A stretch of 64,000 bases of DNA from an uncultured Opitutaceae bacterium (GCA_903862935.1 CAIOZY010000043.1:24302-88301), one strand, 5' to 3'. Positions 55,001-62,507 are shown, numbered from the stretch's first letter. Program-made: numbers and translations. Notes: generated by a model from the sequence alone, not told the origin.

Positions 55001-55865
55001 TCGCCCGATTCCGGATCTGGCGGCTGGCGAAGACCGACAGCATCTTCGCGAGCGAGGGGAATTCGCCGGACAGCGCCTCCTCCACGGAGGTCAGGGAGGC
55101 CGCCGCGCCGATCCGCCACTGGGCCGGACTCCGTTCGATGCGACGAAGCCCCTCCACCCCTTCAAGGGAGATCAGCACGGGAAAATCCCTGGCTTTCTTG
55201 TTTAGCTCGACCCCGATCTCCGTCGCACCCGCCACCAGGCTCGCGCCGGGGTTATCCCGCAGCAGAGCGAACACGGCTCCCAGAGAGGTAGGCCGCAGGA
55301 ACCGCCCGCCCGCCGCCCTGTAATCCAGCGGCTCCGGCGACCCGACGGGGGCCTTGAGCCGTTTCATCAGGGGATCGCTGGGGTCCGGTCCGTCCGCCAG
55401 TGAGGCCGCGGCCTCGCGGATCGGCCGGTACCCGGTGCAGCGGCACAGGTTTCCACAGAGCTGGTCGTTGATCTGACCCGGCTCGCCGCAGGCGGAACGG
55501 CTGTAGCCCTCGAACAGGGACACGGCAAAACCGGGGGTGCAGTAGCCGCACTGCGATCCTCCGTGGCCGACAAGGGCCTGCTGCACGGGGTGCAGACTGT
55601 CCCCTCCCAGGCCCTCGACCGTGACCACCTCTCGGCCTGCGAACATGGGCAAAAGGCTGATGCAGCTGTTCACCGCCCGATAGCAGGGAGTACCCGCGGC
55701 GTCGCGGTCCACGACGGCGACCGTGCAGGCACCGCAGTCGCCCTCGTCGCAGCCCCGCTTGCTCCCCGTCAGCCCCCGGGCCCGCAGGAACTCCAGCAGG
55801 GTCATCGTCGGGGGCTCGCCCTCGACCGTGACCGGCCGGCCGTTTACCAGGAACTCGAAGGCCAT
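52062..55865 (-). CDS. Xanthine dehydrogenase, fused single chain (2Fe-2S/FAD/Mo)
   Basis: A 1267-residue protein with all three xanthine dehydrogenase parts on one chain, as in eukaryotes. 2Fe-2S domain: GCDEGDCGACTVAV, QCGYCTPGFA, NLCRCTGYRPI. FAD domain: SLVAGATEIGVELNKK and RQIRNRATLGGNLATASPIG. Molybdenum domain (from about residue 500): GGQEHFYLETQ (Glu of the purine pocket), LTGKRHP (Arg), TAFRGFGGPQG and GSKAVGEPPFML (catalytic Glu). These purine-binding residues suggest true hypoxanthine/xanthine hydroxylation to urate. ATG 55865 (MAFEFLVNGRPV) starts the family similarity. Divergent from guaD with a 131-bp gap. Confidence 0.93.
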   Translation of the reverse strand: MAFEFLVNGRPVTVEGEPPTMTLLEFLRARGLTGSKRGCDEGDCGACTVAVVDRDAAGTPCYRAVNSCISLLPMFAGREVVTVEGLGGDSLHPVQQALVGHGGSQCGYCTPGFAVSLFEGYSRSACGEPGQINDQLCGNLCRCTGYRPIREAAASLADGPDPSDPLMKRLKAPVGSPEPLDYRAAGGRFLRPTSLGAVFALLRDNPGASLVAGATEIGVELNKKARDFPVLISLEGVEGLRRIERSPAQWRIGAAASLTSVEEALSGEFPSLAKMLSVFASRQIRNRATLGGNLATASPIGDSAPVLLTLDAGVILASETGERTVPLAEFFTGYRRTAMRPGEILRDILIPRTGVGPEGLSRRADFFKVSHRRELDISIVAGAFCLDCDERGIVRRARIAYGGVAETPRRVRRAEEAVEGKSLAAGAEAAAGVLRSEFKPIDDVRASAAYRLGLVVSLWEKFVSGEESLAMDSRPTFEAAGAWEVQDESRQLRHESAVGHVTGRARFVGDTAQSRPMLEVWPVCSAHARARIVRRDAAKARVAPGVVAVLMAEDIPGSNNVGVARHDEPLFASGEVLFHGQIIALVVGQSLKACRAAASLVEVDYEPLKPVLGIDGAVAQGSYHTEPHAIRRGDCAAALVRAPVRLSGEFFTGGQEHFYLETQAAWAEPGDSGDVLVFSSTQHPSEIQAVVAEVLGVARNCVVVQAPRMGGGFGGKESQGNGPAALVALAALKTGRPVRLQLDRDLDIQLTGKRHPVRSRFDVGFDRDGRILAADVELVSDGGWALDLSQPVLDRALFHLDNAYYLPAVRFSGRVAKTNVVSHTAFRGFGGPQGIAVIEEIMDRIARRLGIAPEVVRERNLYRGSGETNTTPYGQEIGDNRLRTIWTMALEQARFAQRREALTAWNRAHPRVKRGLAVTPVKFGISFTTAFFNQAAALVLIYQDGTVQVNHGGTEMGQGLHTKILGIAMRELGLPARAIRMMPTATDKIPNTSATAASSGSDLNGAAVRDACATLRGRLAPVAAALLARRLGRAVAPEQVEFRDGKAVVDGGAAQVGFADVCRQAYLDRVPLSSTGFYKTPDIHWDWGTSSGHPFHYFASGAAVAEVEVDGYTGLTRVLQVDIVHDVGDSLNPGVDRGQIEGGFVQGMGWMTSEELRWDGLGRLLTHSASTYQIPAIGDAPGKFAVTLFPKATQPNTVHGSKAVGEPPFMLAFSVREAIRDAIAAFGSPGGLVPLQLPATSEAVFAAIQARRATAPGNPQGSLPPRN

Positions 55866-55996
55866 GGTCAAAAGTGTTGCGCGACAACGCCTCAAAACAA
55901 CCCAATTTGTAGAGGGTCCGGGCCTCCTGGCAGGGTTCCGCACGCACGGCGAATGCCATTGTCAGGGTGCCGCGGCCACGGGATACTATCCGGCCG

Positions 55997-56527
55997 ATGA
56001 ATACCGCATCCAAACGCCGCACCGCGAAGCCGGCGAGCGCCCCTGCGCCGGAACGCAAGGGGCCGGGTTTCTTCATGAGGCAGGCTATCAAGCTTGCCAG
56101 CGCATCCGTTCGTTCGAACCGCGGCGGCCCGTTCGGATGCGTCATCGTCCGGCGGGGAAAGGTCATCGCGCGGGGCTGCAACAGCGTGGTTCCAAAGAGC
56201 GACCCGACGGCCCACGCCGAGGTGACGGCTATCCGCGCAGCCTGCCGCGCCCTGGGCACGTTCAGGCTGTCCGACTGTGAGCTTTACACCAGCTGCGAGC
56301 CCTGCCCCATGTGCCTGGCGGCAATTTACTGGGCCCGCATCCCCACAGTCTATTACGCGAGCACCCGCACAGATGCGGCCGCGATCGGCTTCGACGACGA
56401 CCTGATCTACCGCCAGATCCCGCTGCCGCCGAGCCGGCGATCGATCGCCATGCGGCCGCTGCTGCGAGCCACCGCCCGGAAGCCCTTCCGGGACTGGATC
56501 CTCAAGTCGGACAAGACCCCCTACTGA
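55997..56527 (+). CDS. guaD: Guanine deaminase (cytidine-deaminase fold, GuaD)
   Basis: A 176-residue zinc deaminase that turns guanine into xanthine. Motifs match Bacillus GuaD closely: GGPFGCVIVRRGKVIARG, DPTAHAEVTAIRAAC (HAE) and LYTSCEPCPMCLAAIYWARI (PCxxC), then DAAAIGFDDDLIYRQIPLP and the C-terminal PFRDWILKSDKTPY. An extra basic/Pro-rich N-terminal stretch of about 20 residues precedes the domain. It supplies xanthine to the divergent xanthine dehydrogenase. The gene ends 13 bp from the convergent adenine deaminase gene. Confidence 0.94.
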   Translation: MNTASKRRTAKPASAPAPERKGPGFFMRQAIKLASASVRSNRGGPFGCVIVRRGKVIARGCNSVVPKSDPTAHAEVTAIRAACRALGTFRLSDCELYTSCEPCPMCLAAIYWARIPTVYYASTRTDAAAIGFDDDLIYRQIPLPPSRRSIAMRPLLRATARKPFRDWILKSDKTPY

Positions 56528-56542
56528 GCCGGGCTTCCGGCT
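56527..56542. terminator. Hairpin between convergent guaD and ade
   Basis: AGCCGG-GCTT-CCGGCT is a perfect 6-bp stem with a 4-base loop that spans the 13-bp gap between the two convergent stop codons. There is no T-tract on either side, so it is at best a weak or Rho-assisted bidirectional terminator. Confidence 0.4.
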
Positions 56543-58178
56543 AGCGCCCGAAGAGCGGCTGGAATTTCCACCGCGTCCCGGAGAACAGCCCCAAGTCGCT
56601 CAGCTTCAGGTCCGGGATCACCAGCAACGCCATGAAGGAAAGCGTCATCAGGGGAGCCGCCAGCCTGCTTCCCAGCGCCTTTGCGGCCCGGTCCAGCTCT
56701 GTGTAGCGCCGGGCGACGTCCGCGCCAGCCCCGGCCGCCATGAGCCCGGCTATAGGCAGCGGCAGGATCCGGCAACGCCCCCTTCCCACGACGCTGACAC
56801 CCCCGCGGGCGGCGATCACCGCGTTGACCGCCTCAGCCAGCTCTGCGTCGCTCGCACCGACCGCAACGATGTTGTGGGAGTCGTGGGCCACCGACGAGGC
56901 GATCGCCCCCCTGCGCAGGCCGAAGCCCCGCACGAATCCTACCGCAGGCTGCGCGCCGGCCACATAGCGGTTGACGACAGCAATCTTGAGGAGGTCCCGG
57001 CCGGTGTCCGCCTCCGCCATGTCCCCGACGACCCTTGCCCTCACGCGGTCTGCCCCGGTCACGAGCTGGCCATCGAGGGCGACGATTGCGTTGAGCGTCC
57101 GGCCTTCCGCCCGGACGGCGAAGTCGGATGCCTCCCTCGGCTTGGCGCGGAACCGGTTGACGATGAGCGGCCTGCGGCGAGGCAGCAGGCTCCGGCCCTC
57201 CCTGGCAACCAGGCGGCCGTCCAGATAGGTGCGCCGGACCCGGAACCTGCGCCATCCGTCGACCACAACGAAGTCGGCGGGGTCACCCTCCTGGAGCAGG
57301 CCGACCGGCAGCCCGTAGTGCCGGACCGCGTTGACCGAGGCGCAGGCAAGCGCGTCGAACCGGTCGACGCCGAGCGCGAGAGCTCGGCGGATGTGGGCGT
57401 CGAGGTGGCCCTTGGCCAGCAGGTCGGGGTGGAGGTCGTCGCAGCAGAACATGCAGCGGTCCGGGTTTGAGAACAGCAGCGGAGCCAGCGCCTCGAAGTT
57501 TCGCGCCGCGCTTCCCTCCCGGATCAGGATCTTCATCCCCGCCCTGAGTTTTCCCTTCGCCTCGGCGAGGGTGAAGCACTCGTGGTCGGTCGTAATGCCC
57601 GCGTCCGCGTAGGCCCTCGCGCTGGCCCCGCGCAGCCCCGGCGCATGCCCGTCCGCGGGCTTGCCGCGCCGCAGCGCTGCGGCGAGTTTCGACAAGACGT
57701 CGGGATCCCTGCCCAGGACCCCGGGGAAGTTCATCACCTCGCTCAGGAAGCGAATTTCGGGACGCGCAAGGAGCCGGTCCACCGCCCGCGGACCCAGCCG
57801 AGCCCCGGCCGTCTCCCGATCGGTCGCCGGCACGCAGGACGGGGCCCCGAAGTTAAACTTGAACGGGGTCCGGCGCCCGTCGGAAATCATGTAGTCCACG
57901 CCCGGGACCCCCAGGACGTTGGCAATCTCGTGGGGGTCGGAGACGGTGGCCACCGTGCCGTGGACAACGGCCATCCGCGCAAACTCAGCGGGCGGAAGCA
58001 ATGAGCTCTCTATGTGGATGTGCGCGTCCACGAAGCCCGGCATGATGAGTCCCCTGCCCCTCGGGCGGGCGTCCCGCCGGATGCGCCGGATCAGGCCGCC
58101 GGCGATCTCGACGGTGCCGGGGAACTCGGTCCGGTTGACGACATCGACGATGCGGCCGGATACCCTCTGGATCGTCAT
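56541..58178 (-). CDS. ade: Adenine deaminase
   Basis: A 545-residue amidohydrolase that turns adenine into hypoxanthine. Family markers are GLIMPGFVDAHIHIESSLLPP (HxH metal site), TVATVSDPHEIANVLGVPG, GITTDHECFTLAEAKGKLRA, FCCDDLHPDLLAKGHLD and the C-terminal SSVAHDSHNIVAVGASDAEL. ATG at 58178 (MTIQRVSGRI) is used. With guanine deaminase and xanthine dehydrogenase it gives the island a complete entry route from adenine and guanine to urate. Confidence 0.94.
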   Translation of the reverse strand: MTIQRVSGRIVDVVNRTEFPGTVEIAGGLIRRIRRDARPRGRGLIMPGFVDAHIHIESSLLPPAEFARMAVVHGTVATVSDPHEIANVLGVPGVDYMISDGRRTPFKFNFGAPSCVPATDRETAGARLGPRAVDRLLARPEIRFLSEVMNFPGVLGRDPDVLSKLAAALRRGKPADGHAPGLRGASARAYADAGITTDHECFTLAEAKGKLRAGMKILIREGSAARNFEALAPLLFSNPDRCMFCCDDLHPDLLAKGHLDAHIRRALALGVDRFDALACASVNAVRHYGLPVGLLQEGDPADFVVVDGWRRFRVRRTYLDGRLVAREGRSLLPRRRPLIVNRFRAKPREASDFAVRAEGRTLNAIVALDGQLVTGADRVRARVVGDMAEADTGRDLLKIAVVNRYVAGAQPAVGFVRGFGLRRGAIASSVAHDSHNIVAVGASDAELAEAVNAVIAARGGVSVVGRGRCRILPLPIAGLMAAGAGADVARRYTELDRAAKALGSRLAAPLMTLSFMALLVIPDLKLSDLGLFSGTRWKFQPLFGR

Positions 58179-58232
58179 GACCCGAGCTTGCGCACTTGCC
58201 AATCCGGCGGCAACCGCCAACCTTTAGCACCT

Positions 58233-58895
58233 ATGAATTTTGACAAGCCCATGCCCGGTTTCGACGCCCCAGCACCCGCCCCGCGCCTCGACGATGATGA
58301 CGACGAGGACGAGGGAGACACGGAGTGCTGCACGCCGCGCACGCCCCCGTCGGTGGGCACCCTGATCCAGCGCAAGTTCCTTGAGCAAAGGAAGATATTC
58401 CTCTGGGGTCCGGTGACTGACGAGACGGCGAAGGACGTCTGCGAGCGCCTGCTCTACCTCGAGTCCTCCGACCCCGGCAAAGGGATCACGTTCTACATGA
58501 ACACCCCGGGAGGGTCCATAACGGCCGGAATGGCGCTCTTCGACACAATGCGCCTGATCTCCTCGCCTCTCACTGTGGTGGTCACCGGGATGGCGGCCTC
58601 CATGGGCTCGATCCTGCTTTGCGGCGCGGCCAAGGGCCGGCGCCTCCTGTATCCCCACGCGCGGGTCCTCATCCACCAGCCTCTCATCTCAGGGCGCTTC
58701 ATCGGCCCGGCGACCGACATCAACATCCAGGCCCAGGAGATGGAAAAGCTGCGCGGCGAGCTGAACCAGATTCTTGCCACGGCCTCCGGGCAGCCGATCG
58801 AGAAGATCGCCCGCGACAGCGACCGCGACTTCTATCTGAATGCCCAGGAGGCGATCGCGTACGGCTTGGCCGACAAGATCGTCGAGAGGGCCTGA
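58233..58895 (+). CDS. clpP: ATP-dependent Clp protease proteolytic subunit
   Basis: A 220-residue serine protease subunit that forms the ClpP tetradecamer. The catalytic Ser is in GMAASMGSILLCGA, the His in YPHARVLIHQPL, and the Asp in the region SDRDFYLNAQEAIAYGLADK. NTPGGSITAGMALFDTMR is the conserved Gly-rich strand. The N-terminus carries an unusual acidic run (LDDDDDEDEGDTE, about residues 19-31) before the folded domain at VGTLIQRKFLEQRKIFLWG. This may be a propeptide or an atypical paralogue. Standing alone without clpX suggests an extra ClpP copy. It ends 6 bp from the convergent gene. Confidence 0.92.
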   Translation: MNFDKPMPGFDAPAPAPRLDDDDDEDEGDTECCTPRTPPSVGTLIQRKFLEQRKIFLWGPVTDETAKDVCERLLYLESSDPGKGITFYMNTPGGSITAGMALFDTMRLISSPLTVVVTGMAASMGSILLCGAAKGRRLLYPHARVLIHQPLISGRFIGPATDINIQAQEMEKLRGELNQILATASGQPIEKIARDSDRDFYLNAQEAIAYGLADKIVERA

Positions 58896-58901
58896 GGAGA
58901 C

Positions 58902-60563
58902 CTACTTCTCCTCAACCATCCGGGCCACGATCTCGTCCAGGTTGGCCTTCCAGGCGGCTGCCAGCTCGGGTTCATTCGCGGCCAGCGCCACCTTGCGCGC
59001 ATCCACAAGCCAGCGGGCGCGAAGATCGCGGGGCAGTTCCTCCACGCCGAAGATGCGCCGGTAGATCTCAACCGACTTTTCGGGCCGGCCCAGGGTGGCA
59101 AATAGCTCGGCGCCTTCGCGCCAGAGAGCCCACTGGTCGGCGGGCATGACCGCGGGCGCCGGAGCAGCGACCAGGACCCGCTCGGCCTCCTCGGGCTTTC
59201 CACCCGCCTTGAGACTGCGCGCGAGTTCAAGGGCCAGCGCCAGGTTCGGAAAGTCCACCATGCCGGCCTTCATGACCGCGATCGCGCGTTCGGGCTTGTG
59301 TGAGGCCTGCATCAACCTGCCCTCCCGCAGCACAGCGTAACCTGCAAGCTCAGGCGGGAGACTGCGGAGCCCGTGCAGCTGGTGCGGGAAGGTCCGCGCA
59401 AAGGGACGGTAGAGGGGGTCTCCGATCACGATGCACTGCCAGCTCAGGACCGGAAGCGAGTAGTAGGCGGCCTCTGCCAGCGTCTCGCCCCGGATCAGCG
59501 CCTGCATGAAAAGATCGGGCCTATGGGTGCACTGCAGGTAGGGTTCGTAGACATTGCCGACCGTCGCAGCCACACCACGAGCCACGAGGGGCCCGCTCCA
59601 GCCGTCCGTCGCCGACCGGAGAGTGTGCGCCGAGTAGCTATAGATGTGTATCGCAACAGCGCCCGGCGGGAACCGGAATCCGGGCAGAGCGAAGGGGCCG
59701 TCAAGGTAGGGCGCATGCCACCCGAAATACAGCGCTGGGGCGTCGCAACGGACGTTCGCCTGAAGAGTCGCTGCCTCGCGATCGGTCGCTGTGTCGAACC
59801 CGACGGCTGCGATCTGCTTGGCCGTATCCTCGAGCCAGCGGTCCCCGTCCGGCACGGGCCCTCCCATGTCGATGTAGGCGCGGCCCAGCAGTCCGTTGCT
59901 CTCTCCGGCGATCGCGCCGTCAACCAGAGCCATGGCGTCGGCGGCGGAGGGCCCGTCCAGCCTCGACACCTCGACTACCTTCGCCCTCAGCCACTCGTTC
60001 GGGCGCTCCTTGTGGAACAGCGGGTTGGCAACGTAGCCGTTGATCGGGTACCCGCCGTCCAAGGCAAGCAGACTGAGCTCGGAGTCGACCGCCCCCGCAT
60101 TGGTGCGTAGCTCGCTCTTCATGGTCCGCGGGGCGCCCGCGGCCATGGCCGGGTCGTTCTCGATCCGCAGCGGAACACCTCGGCAGGTCACCAGCGCCGC
60201 GATGCGGTGGCCGGACATGGCGTACTTGCGGCGGCCTACCGAGTCTCTGTCGGAGAACGCCAGCCCATCGATGAGGTGCCGCCGGACGAGCTCGTCCTGG
60301 AGCGGCTCCCAGACCGTCGTTATAAATTCCGCCCAGGTGATCGTCTCCTGGGGCGACATGGGGAAAGGCAGAATGTTGTCGGCCGGGATCCCGCGCGCCC
60401 TCGCGTAGTGGCGGGCGATCGCCAGGGACTCTGGGTCGACGGCGTTTGCCACGATGACAACCTCCCCAAAGCTGGGCTCGGCTGCCTCGGCCGAACCCAT
60501 GAGGGTGGCCGCGCCGACCCCCAGGGCCGAAGCAGCGAACACTCTTGCCAAAATTGATCGCAT
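58902..60563 (-). CDS. TIGR03790-family secreted protein
   Basis: A 553-residue protein with signal peptide MRSILARVFAASALGVGAA ending near SAEAAEP. ATG 60563 is chosen because it begins the signal peptide. The body (EVVIVANAVDPESLAIARHY, YARARGIPADNILPFPMSPQ, and RIAALVTCRGVPLRI) fits TIGR03790, a family of unknown function common in Verrucomicrobiota, Planctomycetes and Acidobacteria. The C-terminal 150 residues look helical and TPR-like. No catalytic site is assigned. Divergent from the fluoride riboswitch and crcB. Confidence 0.75.
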   Translation of the reverse strand: MRSILARVFAASALGVGAATLMGSAEAAEPSFGEVVIVANAVDPESLAIARHYARARGIPADNILPFPMSPQETITWAEFITTVWEPLQDELVRRHLIDGLAFSDRDSVGRRKYAMSGHRIAALVTCRGVPLRIENDPAMAAGAPRTMKSELRTNAGAVDSELSLLALDGGYPINGYVANPLFHKERPNEWLRAKVVEVSRLDGPSAADAMALVDGAIAGESNGLLGRAYIDMGGPVPDGDRWLEDTAKQIAAVGFDTATDREAATLQANVRCDAPALYFGWHAPYLDGPFALPGFRFPPGAVAIHIYSYSAHTLRSATDGWSGPLVARGVAATVGNVYEPYLQCTHRPDLFMQALIRGETLAEAAYYSLPVLSWQCIVIGDPLYRPFARTFPHQLHGLRSLPPELAGYAVLREGRLMQASHKPERAIAVMKAGMVDFPNLALALELARSLKAGGKPEEAERVLVAAPAPAVMPADQWALWREGAELFATLGRPEKSVEIYRRIFGVEELPRDLRARWLVDARKVALAANEPELAAAWKANLDEIVARMVEEK

Positions 60564-60580
60564 GGGTTGCCTCAAACACA

Positions 60581-60651
60581 GGCAATGGAATCTGCCTTCC
60601 CGCAAGGGAAAACTGCACGGCCAAGCCCGCCGCCGCTGATGACTCCTACCC
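60581..60651 (+). promoter_or_regulatory. Fluoride riboswitch (crcB motif)
   Basis: The leader 22 bp before crcB carries the crcB-motif hallmarks: GGCAATGGAATCTGCC at the 5' side (compare GGCGATGGAGTTCGCC in known examples), AAACTGC, and the near-invariant GCTGATGACTCCTACC at the 3' side. The loop GGA can pair with TCC of the 3' segment as in the known pseudoknot. An extra TTCCC-GCAA-GGGAA hairpin with a GNRA loop sits in the position where some members carry an optional stem. It should switch on crcB when fluoride binds. Confidence 0.85.
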
Positions 60652-60672
60652 GTTCCCAAGATCCATGCCCTA

Positions 60673-61065
60673 ATGCAGCTCTACCTCCTGATCGCACTCG
60701 GCGGCGCCCTCGGCAGCGTGCTGCGCTTCTTCCTTTCCGGGGCCGTCGCAAGCCACTTTGGGGAGACGTTCCCCTGGGGCACCCTCATCGTGAACGTTTC
60801 GGGCTCCTTTGTAATCGGCTTCATCGCCTCCCTGACGGGCCCCGAGGGCCGGTGGTTTGCAAGCGGCGAGACCCGCATGTTCCTCATGACGGGGATCTGC
60901 GGAGGCTACACGACCTTCTCCTCCTTCAGCCTCCAGACGCTCAACCTCGTCCGTGACGGCGACTGGCTGCGCGCCTCGGCCAACATTCTCGGCTCGGTCA
61001 TCCTCTGCCTGGTGTTCGTGTGGCTCGGCCACGCGCTGGCGGCCGTCTTCAACTCGAGCCGGTGA
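60673..61065 (+). CDS. crcB: Fluoride ion channel CrcB/Fluc
   Basis: A 130-residue inner-membrane protein with four hydrophobic helices that exports fluoride. The family motifs are LIALGGALGSVLRFFLSG, PWGTLIVNVSGSFVIGF (with the conserved Asn and Ser) and ICGGYTTFSSFSLQTLNL (the TTFSTF-type phenylalanine box). It is preceded by a fluoride riboswitch and followed 16 bp later by a DUF190 gene, a usual partner. Confidence 0.97.
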   Translation: MQLYLLIALGGALGSVLRFFLSGAVASHFGETFPWGTLIVNVSGSFVIGFIASLTGPEGRWFASGETRMFLMTGICGGYTTFSSFSLQTLNLVRDGDWLRASANILGSVILCLVFVWLGHALAAVFNSSR

Positions 61066-61081
61066 CCCCATCCCCAACCCC

Positions 61082-61429
61082 ATGAATCTGCCCTCCGAGT
61101 CCCTGCTGCTGCGGATCTACGTCGGCGAGTCCGACCACTGCAACCACAAGCCTCTGCACGAGGTGATCGTCCTCAAGGCGCGGGAGGCGGGCCTGGCCGG
61201 GGCGACCGTGCTGAGGGGCGCGATCGGCTTCGGGGCGAGCAGCCGGCTCCACACCGCCAAGATCCTGCGTCTGTCGGCCGACCTCCCGCTGGTGATTGAA
61301 ATCGTGGACTCGGAGGAGAAGATCAACGGATTCCTCCCCCAAATCGAGGCGCTGATGGGCGGGGGCCTGGTCACCCTTGAGAAGGTCCGTGTCTTGCATT
61401 ACAGGCACGGATCGCAGCCGACCCCGTAG
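61082..61429 (+). CDS. DUF190-family protein, CrcB partner
   Basis: A 115-residue soluble protein of the DUF190 family, which is related to PII-like signalling proteins and often lies next to crcB. Typical features are LLLRIYVGESDHCNHKPLHE, AREAGLAGATVLRGAIGFGA and ADLPLVIEIVDSEEKINGFL. Its role in fluoride resistance is not established. ATG at 61082 follows the crcB stop by 16 bp, in the same riboswitch-controlled transcript. Confidence 0.9.
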   Translation: MNLPSESLLLRIYVGESDHCNHKPLHEVIVLKAREAGLAGATVLRGAIGFGASSRLHTAKILRLSADLPLVIEIVDSEEKINGFLPQIEALMGGGLVTLEKVRVLHYRHGSQPTP

Positions 61430-61451
61430 CTCCCGCCGCGGGCGCCGAGGA

Positions 61452-61560
61452 CTTCCATTCGGCGCCGCCGTATAGCCCCCGGCCGAGAGCGGGGTAGCCG
61501 GCCACCGTTTTGTAGCGTCGATTGAAGAGGTTCTCGACCCTCGGCTTCATCGGAATGAGT
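61452..61560 (-). pseudogene. C-terminal fragment of a TonB-dependent (BtuB-like) receptor
   Basis: Read on the minus strand this stretch encodes PRVENLFNRRYKTVAGYPAL followed by GRGLYGGAEW, the C-terminal strands typical of vitamin-B12-type TonB receptors. No upstream part of such a gene exists: to its left is DUF190 and to its right, 40 bp away, an inverted repeat (61604). It is therefore a remnant, probably cut off by insertion of the segment 61604-62831. The reading frame runs on without a close stop, overlapping the end of the DUF190 gene. Confidence 0.55.
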
Positions 61561-61579
61561 GTTCCGACTAGCTTTGCCC

Positions 61580-61616
61580 TAGGTTGGTTAAGAAATGGCC
61601 TACTTTAGTGTGCGTG
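61580..61616. repeat. Left inverted repeat of a probable mobile segment
   Basis: ACTTTAGTGTGCG at 61604-61616 is repeated exactly in inverse orientation at 62819-62831. A second shared block, CCTAGGT, lies 17 bp outside it (61580-61586) and 11 bp outside the right copy. The two define a segment of about 1.2 kb that contains only one unknown gene. They look like terminal repeats of an insertion sequence remnant or non-autonomous element. Confidence 0.6.
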
Positions 61617-61823
61617 ACCGACTTTTTCCGCCATGTGGTAAACTCTCTGACGCGCGATCTTTCCCCGCGCGGTGCTGCGGGTATGCCAGCGCAGGTTGAA
61701 ACACAGTCACACTCTAATCAGCAGAACTACTCACGCGGTTCTTGTTTACCAAGCGACGGTTGGGTGATATCAAGATCGCCAGACGCCTGGAGATTTGAGC
61801 CGGGGCACACCGTGAAGAAATCG

Positions 61824-62507
61824 ATGCCATCTGAGAGGCAGAAAGGGTTCGCACCTCGGCGTCTTTTGATGTGCGGGCAGGTGCTTGCGACGGCGATGTT
61901 CCTATTGGCACGCTCCCCGGGGGCTTTCGCCGAAGTACCGAACAACCGCATCACGGAATTTCACGGCTACTACACGATTGGCACGACTGACTTCGTAAAC
62001 CTGACCTTCGTAAAGACCGCTCGCTGGTTGCCGGTGGGGCAGTCGTTCGCGGGGAATCTTGTCGTCCGTTTGGACAAGACATCAGACACCGTGACCCTCA
62101 AGGACTCACTCGGGAAGGAGTACTCAGTTAAATTGTTCGATGCCAAGGTGAAGGCGGGAAAGGCTCCGATGGGGACGGCAGGTACAGTGGAGCGAGTGGT
62201 CCCTTTTCCGCACAGCGACAAGGCGTATCCCCCTAAGAAACCAGTGGTGATATACGAGGTCTATCCTCCTGCCAACGTCCCCCGTTCTAAGGAAGGGCTC
62301 GACTGGGATTGGATCGAGTCGGACGGCAATCCGATGAAAACTCTTCCAATCCGGCCTTCTGGCGATGGGATGAACGATTGGCCCAAGAAGACGCCGGAGG
62401 AAAAGGCTCAAATAGTCGAAATGTACCGCCAATGCGGCTGGGCGCTTACGGTGACAGTCGACAGTCAGGGGGTCGCAATGACGTGGGGTCATCTTCGGCG
62501 GGACTGA
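61824..62507 (+). CDS. Hypothetical exported protein inside the repeat-flanked segment
   Basis: A 227-residue protein that I do not recognise. It starts at ATG 61824 (GTG 61812 is in frame) with a basic n-region and hydrophobic stretch MCGQVLATAMFLLARSPGAFA, a plausible signal peptide cleaved before EVPNN. The mature part is hydrophilic and rich in Lys, Pro and Asp (FHGYYTIGTTDFVNLTF, VYPPANVPRSKEGLDWDW, IESDGNPMKTLPIRPSGDGM). There are no cysteine pairs after the signal and no repeat. Base composition is visibly less G+C-rich than the surrounding genes, and the gene lies between the two inverted repeats. It is thus probably a passenger of foreign origin. Confidence 0.55.
   Translation: MPSERQKGFAPRRLLMCGQVLATAMFLLARSPGAFAEVPNNRITEFHGYYTIGTTDFVNLTFVKTARWLPVGQSFAGNLVVRLDKTSDTVTLKDSLGKEYSVKLFDAKVKAGKAPMGTAGTVERVVPFPHSDKAYPPKKPVVIYEVYPPANVPRSKEGLDWDWIESDGNPMKTLPIRPSGDGMNDWPKKTPEEKAQIVEMYRQCGWALTVTVDSQGVAMTWGHLRRD

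Noticed and set aside
55866..55996. GTTG-CGCGA-CAAC near 55876-55888 as an operator for xdh/guaD
   Set aside because: Arms are only 4 bp and there is no second copy; too weak to call.
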